NCBI GenBank assembly: GCA_039024315.1
Contig: JBCCQN010000130.1
Coordinates: forward strand, 1-23,131
Length of the DNA stretch: 23,131 nt
Direction of reading: 5' to 3'
Source: JBCAWW01 sp039024315
GTDB taxonomy: Bacteria > Bacteroidota > Bacteroidia > J057
Shown here: one piece after another, positions 16,026 through 23,131 of the stretch
How positions within the stretch are numbered: position 1 is the first letter of the stretch
Layout: every line of letters begins with the position of its first letter
The notes under the pieces: generated by a model
Databases searched by the model: none
The model's input: only the letters and a program-made list of their open reading frames with translations
What the model was told of the DNA's origin: nothing
Position numbers and translations under genes: made by a program

Positions 16026-18791
16026 CACTACACTAGCTAATAGCAAAAGCCCTGTAGAGATTAAATACCAATTGTACTGGAGCTTAGGGTAACTAGCTTC
16101 GCCAAAAAATTGAAAATTGGCCCAATAATAAGGGTGTAATTCTTCTGGAGGCGCAGTCTGTAAAAACTTTGTCTGGGCCTTTTGTAGCGCCTTTTCGTAT
16201 GGCTCACCACTCAGTACATTTTCATAGAATAAATCTAATAATCTTGATGATGAGGCTCCATCAGTTAACCAATTGCTCATCAAGATATACTTCGCCCCTG
16301 CTGATCTAAACGCCCAACCTAGACTTAATACCCCTTCTCCGGCAATATACTTTCCTGCTGCGGTATTGCAAGAACTCAAAACGACTAACTCAGTGAGCAG
16401 ATCTAAATCTGCTATTTCAAAGGCATAAAGTCTATTTTCAACCTTATCACTTCTCCCAAGGAGGAAATATGCTTTTTCAAAATCTATAGAGTCAAGAAAA
16501 GCATGAGTAGCAAGATGAATGTGAGACAGACTTGGTGCAATTTCCAAAAACCGCTCTTTATTCGCAGCTGGCCCTAAAAAGGCCTTGCCTTGCCAATTTG
16601 CACTAGCAGATTGCGCCTCTTGTAGATTGTATTTGAGGCTGAGATTATCCTCATATTCTGGTGCAAAGCCAGCAAATTGATCTTGAGGAAGCCCGACAAA
16701 AGCTTCTTCGTCCAACCATAATTGTAATGCGAATAAATTATGAAAAGCAGTTTGACGCAGCCAATAAGGAAGCATACGCCATTCATCTTGAAAATTATTT
16801 ATTGCTCCAGTTTTATCCCGCTCTATTTTGTGGGTTAAGAGAATTTCAAAGGGAAGTGATTGCAGGTATCCATCTTTCAGCAGGTACACCTTTTCCTTTA
16901 TAGGAAGTCGGTCAAAGTGGAGTTTTTTGAAGAGGACATTGCTTAGGTTTATAAACTTGAATAAATCTGCTTGAGAAGCTTGGTCCTGCCGTAGAAAATC
17001 CATTAATTCTTTTAGTTCAGGTTCAAAGGTTGAAATTTCAATTCTCTCCCAATGTGTACTATCGCTATCTATCCAGATAATATGAAGCCACCTCTTCCCG
17101 TAATGGCAACTCCAAAGCAAGGATTGAGGGTCTAATTTCTCTTGGATCAACTCCTTACTGAAATCACCCTTTACACTTATTGACTTTAGATCAGGATAGA
17201 TATTACTTAGACTATCTAGAATACGTTTATGTATTTGATCTGCCTCGAATAAATCTTGAGAAAGTTTCCTTACCAGCGAATCCTTCTGATTTTTCTCAAG
17301 TGCCGTGCGTTTAAAAAGACGATTTTCTTTACTGGTTTTAAGTAATAAATATGCGGCTGGAGTTAAGTGGTTAAGAGAATTAAGCCGCTGGCGAATATTT
17401 TCTTGTAAAACATTCGCCCTAACATGTTCCATCAATTGGAGCACTTCAGAATTAGTATTGGGCGATTGACCTAGGCTATCTCTTTTCCATAAGATATTGA
17501 GTAGATGGCTAACTCGAGCATGATCTTCTTCTTGCTGAGTAAATTTTGACGATTGATAGAAGTGATATTCTCGAAGTTGTGTCCTTAGTTGAATCGCATA
17601 TAATCCACTATTTAAAGCTTTTTGCAAGTCTTCGGGATTTAGAGAATAGTAATAGCTATCACTAAGCCCATCAAAAGCTTCCATTAAAGAATTATCTGTG
17701 ATAAATAGGTAGGAGTCATCAAATGATTCTAAATCCTTGTCCATAAATCCAGTATCCAAACCTTGGATAGCTAAGAGAAAATGGTTTTGAGCAGAATCGA
17801 ATTCGCCAATTTTTAAAAAATATTGCCCAAAGTCTACTTCTAATTTTGAAACTTCACGATGATTTCTTTGACCATCAAAATACCCAATTAATTCATAAAT
17901 GGATTTTCGGAATTCAACTATCGTTTTTTCAGAATTTCCTATTGAATCATAATAGGTTGCCCAAGACAGATGTTGATAAGATTGAAATTCCCTTACCTCA
18001 TTTCCCTCTATTTGTAAGATTAAACTTTGAGCATTTGTAAGATGCTCTAGTCCTTTTTGCCAATTAGATTCAATGAAATATATTTCAGCTATTCCTTGAG
18101 ACAGACTAATCCGCGTCTCAACAGAAATACTATCTGCCTCTATTGCAAGACCTTCTTGATAAGCATGCTTTGCGGCTTCATAATCAACTTGTACTCCTTT
18201 TACTATTGCATAATCTTGATAGTATCTAGATAATAGATCAAGATCCTTTTTTTTTTCAGCGATGGCCAAAACCTTATTCAAATACTGTTCACACAAGGCA
18301 TGCTCATCTAATCGATTATAAATATTGGCAATAGGCAGATATAGATTTTCAGCCAAAACGATCTCTTTTGGATAACTCCATCTCTCTAAGATTGATATTG
18401 CATTTCTTATAGCGGACTCAGCTGCTGCATAATGGCTAAGTTCCTGATAAGTTTCCCCTAACATTACATGAATCCAGGCTAAACGAGCACCTTCTCGGAG
18501 GTTTGAAGGTATTCTCCATTCAGCAGTTTTGAGTAAACTGGTTTCCCCTTCAGATATGGATTGAGAATATTGTTTTTGTTCACAATAATGTCGAACCAGT
18601 CTTGAGCTTGCTTTGCAATAAGATTCAAAATCTAGGCTGTCCAAGCTAATTGTTTGTTGATGTTTATAGGAAAGAGCTACAGAATCAGTTTGAGCAAAAC
18701 AGTAGGTACTCAAAACGTACAAAATTCCTCCCAAAAGAATGATCCTTTTGGGAAGAATTGATTTAAATCTCAGTAGCACTTTAAAATTCAT
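15981..18791 (-). CDS. TPR-CHAT caspase-like protease, membrane anchored
   Basis: This 936-aa protein has a long n-region and hydrophobic signal sequence (IILLGGILYVLSTYCFAQ, about 17-34). An alpha-helical TPR-rich region follows to about residue 450 (for example AAESAIRNAISILERW, EAAKHAYQEGLAIEAD, DSAQNHFLLAIQGL). A C-terminal CHAT domain has the expected dyad: H763 in HLATHA and C808 in VVLSSCNTA, then the EGVLSLGWAFRSAGAKYILMSNW core, typical of active clan-CD (caspase/separase-like) peptidases. Residues 908-924 form a membrane span followed by a basic tail (RKKLISSHVKR). This topology would put TPR and protease in the periplasm, with the tail in the cytoplasm. The start overlaps the upstream gene's stop in ATGA. 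Substrate unknown; gene context suggests signalling through the nearby sigma/anti-sigma pair. Confidence 0.92.
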   Translation of the reverse strand: MNFKVLLRFKSILPKRIILLGGILYVLSTYCFAQTDSVALSYKHQQTISLDSLDFESYCKASSRLVRHYCEQKQYSQSISEGETSLLKTAEWRIPSNLREGARLAWIHVMLGETYQELSHYAAAESAIRNAISILERWSYPKEIVLAENLYLPIANIYNRLDEHALCEQYLNKVLAIAEKKKDLDLLSRYYQDYAIVKGVQVDYEAAKHAYQEGLAIEADSISVETRISLSQGIAEIYFIESNWQKGLEHLTNAQSLILQIEGNEVREFQSYQHLSWATYYDSIGNSEKTIVEFRKSIYELIGYFDGQRNHREVSKLEVDFGQYFLKIGEFDSAQNHFLLAIQGLDTGFMDKDLESFDDSYLFITDNSLMEAFDGLSDSYYYSLNPEDLQKALNSGLYAIQLRTQLREYHFYQSSKFTQQEEDHARVSHLLNILWKRDSLGQSPNTNSEVLQLMEHVRANVLQENIRQRLNSLNHLTPAAYLLLKTSKENRLFKRTALEKNQKDSLVRKLSQDLFEADQIHKRILDSLSNIYPDLKSISVKGDFSKELIQEKLDPQSLLWSCHYGKRWLHIIWIDSDSTHWERIEISTFEPELKELMDFLRQDQASQADLFKFINLSNVLFKKLHFDRLPIKEKVYLLKDGYLQSLPFEILLTHKIERDKTGAINNFQDEWRMLPYWLRQTAFHNLFALQLWLDEEAFVGLPQDQFAGFAPEYEDNLSLKYNLQEAQSASANWQGKAFLGPAANKERFLEIAPSLSHIHLATHAFLDSIDFEKAYFLLGRSDKVENRLYAFEIADLDLLTELVVLSSCNTAAGKYIAGEGVLSLGWAFRSAGAKYILMSNWLTDGASSSRLLDLFYENVLSGEPYEKALQKAQTKFLQTAPPEELHPYYWANFQFFGEASYPKLQYNWYLISTGLLLLASVVLFRKKLISSHVKRT

Positions 18792-20440
18792 CTAGATTTA
18801 TTTTTACTTCTAACTATTAATCCAAGGATTAGACCAAAAAGAATAATCCCTGCAAAGATGGCGACAGTCTCATAGTCTTCAAATGGCAGTTGTGGATTCC
18901 TTATTTTGTCTGAACAAATTTCTCCCAGACAAGAATTTGGATCATTATTACTTATTAATCCACCTATTTCCCCATCTATAACCCCAGAGCCTTCCCCTCC
19001 GGTAATTGCAGGTGAAAACACAATCTTGACAGGATCCGTTGGAATCACATCATTATCATCAAAAAAAATGTCTGTATGAAGAGTAATAGTATTTGTAGTA
19101 TTTACATTTGGAATTGTTTTAAGTCTAAATTTGACCCATCCTTCAGTTGGATACATGGTGTCCATATCTGTTTGATTAGTCCCTCGTAGGTGTATACCAC
19201 TGAAATAAAAGTTTATCAAACTTTCATCACATTTTAACTCCCAATCGAAGTATTTGGCAGAGTTATTACAAATAGTACTTTTAGTTTTATTTGCCTCTGT
19301 ACAAACGTCAACTTTGGGAAACCAATCCAATATTTCGAAACCTCTGATTCCCAAATCAGAATCTACTGCGGTCTTTAATACAATATTATTTGTTTCACTA
19401 GAGCCAACATTTTCAAAGTTCACAGTAAATATTAATGGTTCACAACTAGAATTAAGGGTGCTATCATAATATAAGACATCCCTATCAACAGCCATTTCGT
19501 TGGGATCATGAGATTTCTTAACTATTAAATCCAATCTTTTTCCTTTATCATTTAAATATTCTCTTCCTTGATTAGAATTAATGTAAGGTATTGCCTTGAA
19601 CGATACATTATCACCGCTATTCAATAGTCCAGATGTTTTAAACCGCAAAAATACAGCACTTTCTCGTTGGCCAATTACTTGATAACTTAAATGTGAAAGC
19701 TCGATATCAATATAAGTTGAATAACGTAATTGATCTTCTAGATTAAGTGCCTGTGGTTGGGGTACAAATGACACTTCTTCACCTTTATATTCCCAGTGCC
19801 AAAAATCGAATTCTGAGGTCGCAAATGCAGAATCACTCTCTGAAACATCTACCATAATATCCGATGACTCATCGTTAAAGCAAATGGTTATACCATCCAT
19901 GGTACGCTCATCACCTTCAAACATCTGATGGGTAAGAAACAAAAAAAAGCCATCTCCTGGAACTGGTTCTCGGAAACGATCTAAAAAAATAAATTCTCCT
20001 CCAGAAACTCGGTCAAACTCAAATGAACTACTTGAGCTGTTTCCTCCCTCAAAACCTTGACCAGAAATTACCATAAGTGGATCATCAGGTGCTTTTGAAT
20101 TACTGTAATGAGCAGTCAAAAGCGCACTGGGATAAGAGTTACCATTATATTGTTCTAAGGAATAATTATGAAGGAAACTTATTCCTTTTGCATAGGTACC
20201 ATCCCCAAAATCCCAACAGGCAGTATAGTAGGATTCAGGCTGATTTGGAATTTGTATAGATAGTGGTAAGTTCGAAATCGAAAATTCAAAATTCTCTTCA
20301 CATATCTTTACATCGTTATAGTTTGGTGCATTGGCAACATCAGTTGTTTCATAACAATCGCCATTAGCTTTTAATACGGTTAGGCTTACGAAAAAGGTTG
20401 ATAAAATGAGCAGGCTTAATTTCAAATAATAAAATTTCAT
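18788..20440 (-). CDS. Membrane-anchored surface protein with PKD-like and DUF7619-like domains
   Basis: This 550-aa protein has a signal peptide (LKLSLLILSTFFVSLTVLKA, to about residue 25). A PKD-like motif CWDFGDGTYAKG (75-86) is followed by a beta-rich middle. A DUF7619-like region spans about 309-475: KSHDPNEM, then FTVNFENVGSSETNNIVLKT, GWVKFRLKTIP and DIFFDDNDVIPTDPV. In most Bacteroidota proteins this domain precedes a T9SS sorting domain. Here a transmembrane helix (about 525-543) and a basic RSKNKSR tail replace it, so the protein should stay anchored in the inner membrane facing the periplasm. Many Asn, Ser and acidic residues and paired cysteines (380/391, 504/509) fit an extracytoplasmic fold. 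It is the first gene of an operon with the CHAT protease (ATGA overlap) and may be its sensor, inhibitor or substrate; that role is inferred. Confidence 0.82.
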   Translation of the reverse strand: MKFYYLKLSLLILSTFFVSLTVLKANGDCYETTDVANAPNYNDVKICEENFEFSISNLPLSIQIPNQPESYYTACWDFGDGTYAKGISFLHNYSLEQYNGNSYPSALLTAHYSNSKAPDDPLMVISGQGFEGGNSSSSSFEFDRVSGGEFIFLDRFREPVPGDGFFLFLTHQMFEGDERTMDGITICFNDESSDIMVDVSESDSAFATSEFDFWHWEYKGEEVSFVPQPQALNLEDQLRYSTYIDIELSHLSYQVIGQRESAVFLRFKTSGLLNSGDNVSFKAIPYINSNQGREYLNDKGKRLDLIVKKSHDPNEMAVDRDVLYYDSTLNSSCEPLIFTVNFENVGSSETNNIVLKTAVDSDLGIRGFEILDWFPKVDVCTEANKTKSTICNNSAKYFDWELKCDESLINFYFSGIHLRGTNQTDMDTMYPTEGWVKFRLKTIPNVNTTNTITLHTDIFFDDNDVIPTDPVKIVFSPAITGGEGSGVIDGEIGGLISNNDPNSCLGEICSDKIRNPQLPFEDYETVAIFAGIILFGLILGLIVRSKNKSR

Positions 20441-20570
20441 TGCTTTGTGTTTTAATTTTATTTGAGTTGTTGTAGTAGTCGTTAATCAAAACACAATTCT
20501 TAACAACATTTTAACAAAAATTTCTCAAATTGCAGAATACTCAAAAAAAAGTTTATTCTAAAAATCTGAA
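20441..20570. promoter_or_regulatory. Divergent promoter region of the CHAT and sigma-factor operons
   Basis: These 130 bp separate the start codons of the DUF7619-like/CHAT operon (-) and the sigma/anti-sigma operon (+). The sequence is very AT-rich. TTAACAA occurs as two direct copies at 20500-20506 and 20511-20517, exactly 11 bp apart, with a related TTAATCAA at 20482-20489. I find no exact TAnnTTTG box on either strand, which would fit use of an alternative sigma factor but does not prove it. Confidence 0.45.
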
Positions 20571-21167
20571 ATGTTTTTCAAGAAAAAACGACAATCCATT
20601 GATAATGATGCAGATTGGATACAATCAATACGATCAGGAGGAGTACGAAGAAGAAGAGGGATAAACAGCTTATTTGATCACTTTTCCTATCTAGTCAAAG
20701 TTGGAATAAAAAAGTATAGGTTAAGAGAGGATGAAAGTCTTAGTGCTTATAATCAATCTATCATAGTTGTGGTAGACAATATAATATCAGAAAAGTTCAG
20801 AGTAGACAGTAGTATCAAAACTTACCTAAATCAGATATTTTCTAGACACTGTGTTAATATAGTACGAGCAAACACGACCCAAAAAGCAGGGAATTGGCTT
20901 GTTGATTTAGATCGTTTTCCAGAGCCAGCTCAAGATCTTTTTAACGAAATCGTATCAAGAGAAGAATGGCAAATCGTAATAAAATGTATTGATCAATTGA
21001 AAAAACAATGTCAAAAAATATTATTGGGAGCTGTTTATGAAGGCTATAGTTCGGAGGAATTAGCCGTTCAATTGAATCTCAAAAATGCAGCTACCGTAAA
21101 TGTATTAAAAAATAGATGTAGGAAAAGTTTGATGAAAATTGTCGCTAATTCAGGATTGAAATTATAA
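20571..21167 (+). CDS. Sigma-70 family (ECF-like) RNA polymerase sigma factor
   Basis: This 198-aa protein has the two-domain ECF layout: a sigma-2-like helical region (about 25-95, with GINSLFDHFSYLVKVG and a YLNQIFSRHCVN segment), a linker, and a sigma-4 helix-turn-helix (about 138-190, CIDQLKKQCQKILLGAVYEGYSSEELA... ending VLKNRCRKSLMKI). In sigma-4 the YSSEELA helix and the NVLKNRCRKSL recognition helix are clear; region 2 is more diverged. ECF factors redirect RNA polymerase to a small regulon and are usually held by a membrane anti-sigma protein. The next gene starts 2 bp later and encodes just such a candidate. The gene is divergent from the CHAT operon, so autoregulation and control of that operon are plausible but unproven. 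Confidence 0.85.
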   Translation: MFFKKKRQSIDNDADWIQSIRSGGVRRRRGINSLFDHFSYLVKVGIKKYRLREDESLSAYNQSIIVVVDNIISEKFRVDSSIKTYLNQIFSRHCVNIVRANTTQKAGNWLVDLDRFPEPAQDLFNEIVSREEWQIVIKCIDQLKKQCQKILLGAVYEGYSSEELAVQLNLKNAATVNVLKNRCRKSLMKIVANSGLKL

Positions 21168-21169
21168 GA

Positions 21170-21898
21170 ATGGAAGATTATCCAAATATTGAGCGAATTG
21201 ATCGCTATTTGAATGCTCAAATGCAAGAGTCGGAAAAAGCTGCATTTGAAACTGAATTGGATACAAATCCATCACTAAAGCAAGAATTTTCTCTCTTTCT
21301 CAGTACAGAAGCTATATTATTGGAGAAAGGTAGAGGCAAAGAATTGCAGTATCTAAGTGAAAGATATTATTCGAACAAATCTGTCTCTATAAATAAATCA
21401 GTTATCATTATCACACTAAGCAGCGCTGCTATTATCAGCTTATTAGTTTGGTTTTTTTGGCCAAGTCCACAGAGTTCTTATCAAGAGTTGTACACCAACA
21501 ATTATGATACTCCGACTTTTAGAGAAAGTAAATCAATAGTTAATCAAGATTCTGATAGTTTATTAAACCTAGCTTCAGTTGCCCTTAGGCAAGAAAATTA
21601 TAAGAAAGCAGAATCTCATTTATTAACTCTCCTCGAAAATAATAAGCTTGAAGACACCAATTATTACCACAAACTTTTGGGCCATACTTATATGGAATTA
21701 GGTGAGTTTGCTCAAGCTATTGAGCAGTATCAAGCAACTAATCTATCTGATCAAACTGTTGATTGGTATTTGGCCCTTGCCTGGATAAAACTAGAAAACA
21801 AGGCAGAAGCCATAAAAATGCTAAATAAGACTAGACATTATTCCTTTTATGCAGATCGATCAGAAAGATTGTTAAAGATATTAGATCGCTTTCCCTAG
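21170..21898 (+). CDS. Single-pass anti-sigma-like protein with periplasmic TPR repeats
   Basis: This 242-aa protein starts with an acidic helical cytoplasmic segment (1-70), IERIDRYLNAQMQESEKAAFETELDTNP in outline, which matches the 'I..YL.G.M...E...FE..L..NP' pattern of Bacteroidota anti-sigma and sigma-linked membrane proteins. It lacks the zinc-binding HxxxCxxC of ZAS anti-sigmas. One transmembrane helix lies at about 76-97. The periplasmic part holds roughly three TPRs: 129-160 (SLLNLASVALRQENYKKAE), 163-190 (YHKLLGHTYMELGEFAQAI) and 196-223 (WYLALAWIKLENKAEAI). It starts 2 bp after the sigma gene and ends at a strong terminator. The TPRs would face the TPR-CHAT protease on the same side of the membrane, suggesting contact between them. 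That interaction is inference. Confidence 0.82.
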   Translation: MEDYPNIERIDRYLNAQMQESEKAAFETELDTNPSLKQEFSLFLSTEAILLEKGRGKELQYLSERYYSNKSVSINKSVIIITLSSAAIISLLVWFFWPSPQSSYQELYTNNYDTPTFRESKSIVNQDSDSLLNLASVALRQENYKKAESHLLTLLENNKLEDTNYYHKLLGHTYMELGEFAQAIEQYQATNLSDQTVDWYLALAWIKLENKAEAIKMLNKTRHYSFYADRSERLLKILDRFP

Positions 21899-21926
21899 AA
21901 AAAGAAACGTTAAAATAAATTATCAG

Positions 21927-21956
21927 AAGGCTTCCTGAACAAGGAAGCCTTTTTTT
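21927..21956 (+). terminator. Rho-independent terminator of the sigma/anti-sigma operon
   Basis: AGGCTTCC (21928-21935) pairs perfectly with GGAAGCCT (21943-21950) around a 7-nt loop, with one more A-T pair outside. A run of seven T residues (21950-21956) follows. It lies 28 bp after the anti-sigma-like stop. Confidence 0.92.
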
Positions 21957-22025
21957 GTCTGTTTGTTAATGTTTACACCTCAGAATACGACTAGGGTATC
22001 GAACAATAATTTAAACCAAAAAATT

Positions 22026-22595
22026 ATGGACACCCCAGTCGAAAAACGATTACAATTTCAACAGTTTGTTGATGCAGCCTCACAGTTTGGAAATCTTACC
22101 GCAGATGCCTTCTTATTGTATTTTCAAAAGGAAGCCGAGTCCGAAACAGAATTGGTGAGTGTTTACCTAGAATCATATAAGAGGGTACTTTCCAATGTAG
22201 GTATAGAACTGATGAAGCACTTTCATGAAGTCGATGAAGAGACTCAATTAATGGTCGAAAAGCACATTGGAAATGCCGACATAATCCCTCTCCTATCTTC
22301 TACCAACACAGTTTTAGCTAAAAAGGGGAAAATTCTCGGCATAATTGAAAAGCTAATCCCTATTCTTGAAATCATTAAGAAAATCATTGTTCAAATCATT
22401 GAACTCTTTCCCGATTTCCTATCCAAATTTCTGAAGAAGATTATTATCCCGCTCCTAGAATTTCTGGAACAACTTATCAAACGAATCTTAGACCTTTTTG
22501 GGAATAAATCAGCTCCATTTTACCTAAAAAGTGCGGAACAAGATTTTTTGACCACCCACCCACAATGGAGAAGGCTTCAATTTGAGACCTATTAG
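22026..22595 (+). CDS. Unknown protein with an extended amphipathic helical segment
   Basis: I do not recognise this 189-aa protein. I chose the ATG at 22026; in-frame ATG and TTG codons at 21969 and 21963 lie almost against the preceding terminator and leave no leader. Residues 1-95 are a soluble-looking helical region (FQQFVDAASQFG, YLESYKRVLSNVG). Residues 103-159 form a long run of Ile/Leu/Phe with Lys and Glu every three to four positions (KILGIIEKLIPILEIIKKII, then LSKFLKKIIIPLLEFLEQL), broken by prolines near 112, 129 and 142. This is strongly amphipathic rather than a standard membrane span. The tail (160-189) is polar and aromatic. There is no signal peptide. The pattern recalls membrane-active or self-assembling helices, but no function is assigned. 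It lies after the sigma operon's terminator and 46 bp before the next gene. Confidence 0.72.
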   Translation: MDTPVEKRLQFQQFVDAASQFGNLTADAFLLYFQKEAESETELVSVYLESYKRVLSNVGIELMKHFHEVDEETQLMVEKHIGNADIIPLLSSTNTVLAKKGKILGIIEKLIPILEIIKKIIVQIIELFPDFLSKFLKKIIIPLLEFLEQLIKRILDLFGNKSAPFYLKSAEQDFLTTHPQWRRLQFETY

Positions 22596-22641
22596 TGGTG
22601 GGCTTTTAATCATTACATCAAAAACCATATACTATATCACA

Positions 22642-23131
22642 ATGAAAATTATTTTAACCATAATAACCGTTTTTACTTTTTCTTTTTTAGATGCTCAAGT
22701 CTGGAATGGGAATGTAACGATCAATAATTCAAACGATATTACAACATATTTGTCAGGATATTCTGAGATTATAGGTGATGTTACTATTTCTCCTTTTTTC
22801 TCAACTACGAGTAATATCCTTAAAGTCAACGGACTGAAAAAATTAACTGGAAGTCTGTTAATAAAGGATAATCAAAATATTACCCGAATAGATTTAGGAT
22901 CCTTAGAATTGGTAGGAGCGTTTCTAGTCGTGTCAAATAATTCAAATTTGACAACGATTGAATTAGGGAATCTAAATACTATAAAAAATAGTATTGAAAT
23001 ATCTAAGAATCCGTTATTGCAAAGTTTCAATTCAAAAGATCTATCCTTTATTAAGCAAGGAATAAATATTTCAAATAATGGAGCCTTGAGCCAAATAAAC
23101 TTATTAGGGGTTCAGAATTTGCCATCCCGAC
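22642..23131 (+). CDS. Secreted receptor-L-domain/LRR-like protein (3' truncated by window end)
   Basis: An ATG at 22642 opens a frame of 163 codons that runs off the window. It begins with a signal peptide (MKIILTIITVFTFSFLDAQ, likely cleaved after DAQ at residue 19). The mature start VWNGNVTINNSNDITTYLSG, then EIIGDVTI, LKKLTGSLLIKDNQNIT, LELVGAFLVVSNNSNLT and NTIKNSIEISKNPLL, shows the repeating L..I.G.L.I..N..L pattern of receptor L-domain-like beta-solenoids common in Bacteroidota surface proteins, which often carry a C-terminal T9SS sorting domain (not visible here). These domains are thought to act in adhesion or binding. The 46-bp spacing from the previous gene allows cotranscription. 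Low GC matches the rest of this region. Confidence 0.82.
   Translation, partial: MKIILTIITVFTFSFLDAQVWNGNVTINNSNDITTYLSGYSEIIGDVTISPFFSTTSNILKVNGLKKLTGSLLIKDNQNITRIDLGSLELVGAFLVVSNNSNLTTIELGNLNTIKNSIEISKNPLLQSFNSKDLSFIKQGINISNNGALSQINLLGVQNLPSR

Noticed and set aside
1..23131. CRISPR array, tRNA, rRNA, transposase or phage gene
   Set aside because: I looked for regularly spaced repeats, tRNA-like cloverleaf ends, transposase motifs and phage structural genes, and saw none that stood up.

Overview
The window reads as chromosomal DNA of a Bacteroidota bacterium, most like the Saprospiria/Lewinella side of the phylum. The indicators are a T9SS C-terminal sorting domain, a fused alpha/beta 2-oxoacid dehydrogenase E1, a Bacteroidota-type FabI, a HisIE fusion, TAnnTTTG-type -7 promoter boxes and surface proteins with DUF7619-like and receptor-L-like domains. 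The placement rests on recognising these families by eye; no search was run.

Positions 1-16025 are mostly housekeeping genes. In order they are: the 3' part of an E1 gene (+); a T9SS-secreted protein (-); a SNF2-family helicase and, 3 bp later, a SAM methyltransferase (+); a small TfoX-like protein (-); a dynamin-family GTPase (-); fabI (-); a dolichyl-phosphate-mannose-synthase-like GT2 (+); a decayed C-terminal remnant of an FAD-linked oxidase (+); a small secreted protein (-); a hisA-hisF-hisIE operon (-) ending in a strong terminator; and a beta-helix lipoprotein (+). Several gaps hold short palindromes or dispersed inverted repeats.

Positions 15981-23131 differ. Sampled lines are clearly more AT-rich, and the genes form an accessory locus around a divergent promoter region at 20441-20570. 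Leftward is a two-gene operon with a 4-bp ATGA overlap: a membrane-anchored PKD/DUF7619-like surface protein, then a 936-aa TPR-CHAT caspase-like protease with a signal peptide, an intact His/Cys dyad and a C-terminal membrane anchor. Rightward is a sigma-70/ECF-like factor, then (2 bp later) a single-pass protein with an anti-sigma-like cytoplasmic N-terminus and periplasmic TPRs, closed by a clear intrinsic terminator. Beyond it are a protein with about 57 residues of lysine/glutamate-patterned amphipathic helix and the start of a secreted receptor-L-domain-like protein, which runs off the window.

My main hypothesis is that 15981-21898, possibly extending to 22595 or beyond, is an envelope-sensing module. 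A periplasm-facing CHAT protease and its partner would be coupled through TPRs and a transmembrane anti-sigma protein to a dedicated sigma factor, and the amphipathic protein is a candidate effector. Every individual domain belongs to a known family; the combination and the proposed wiring are inference.
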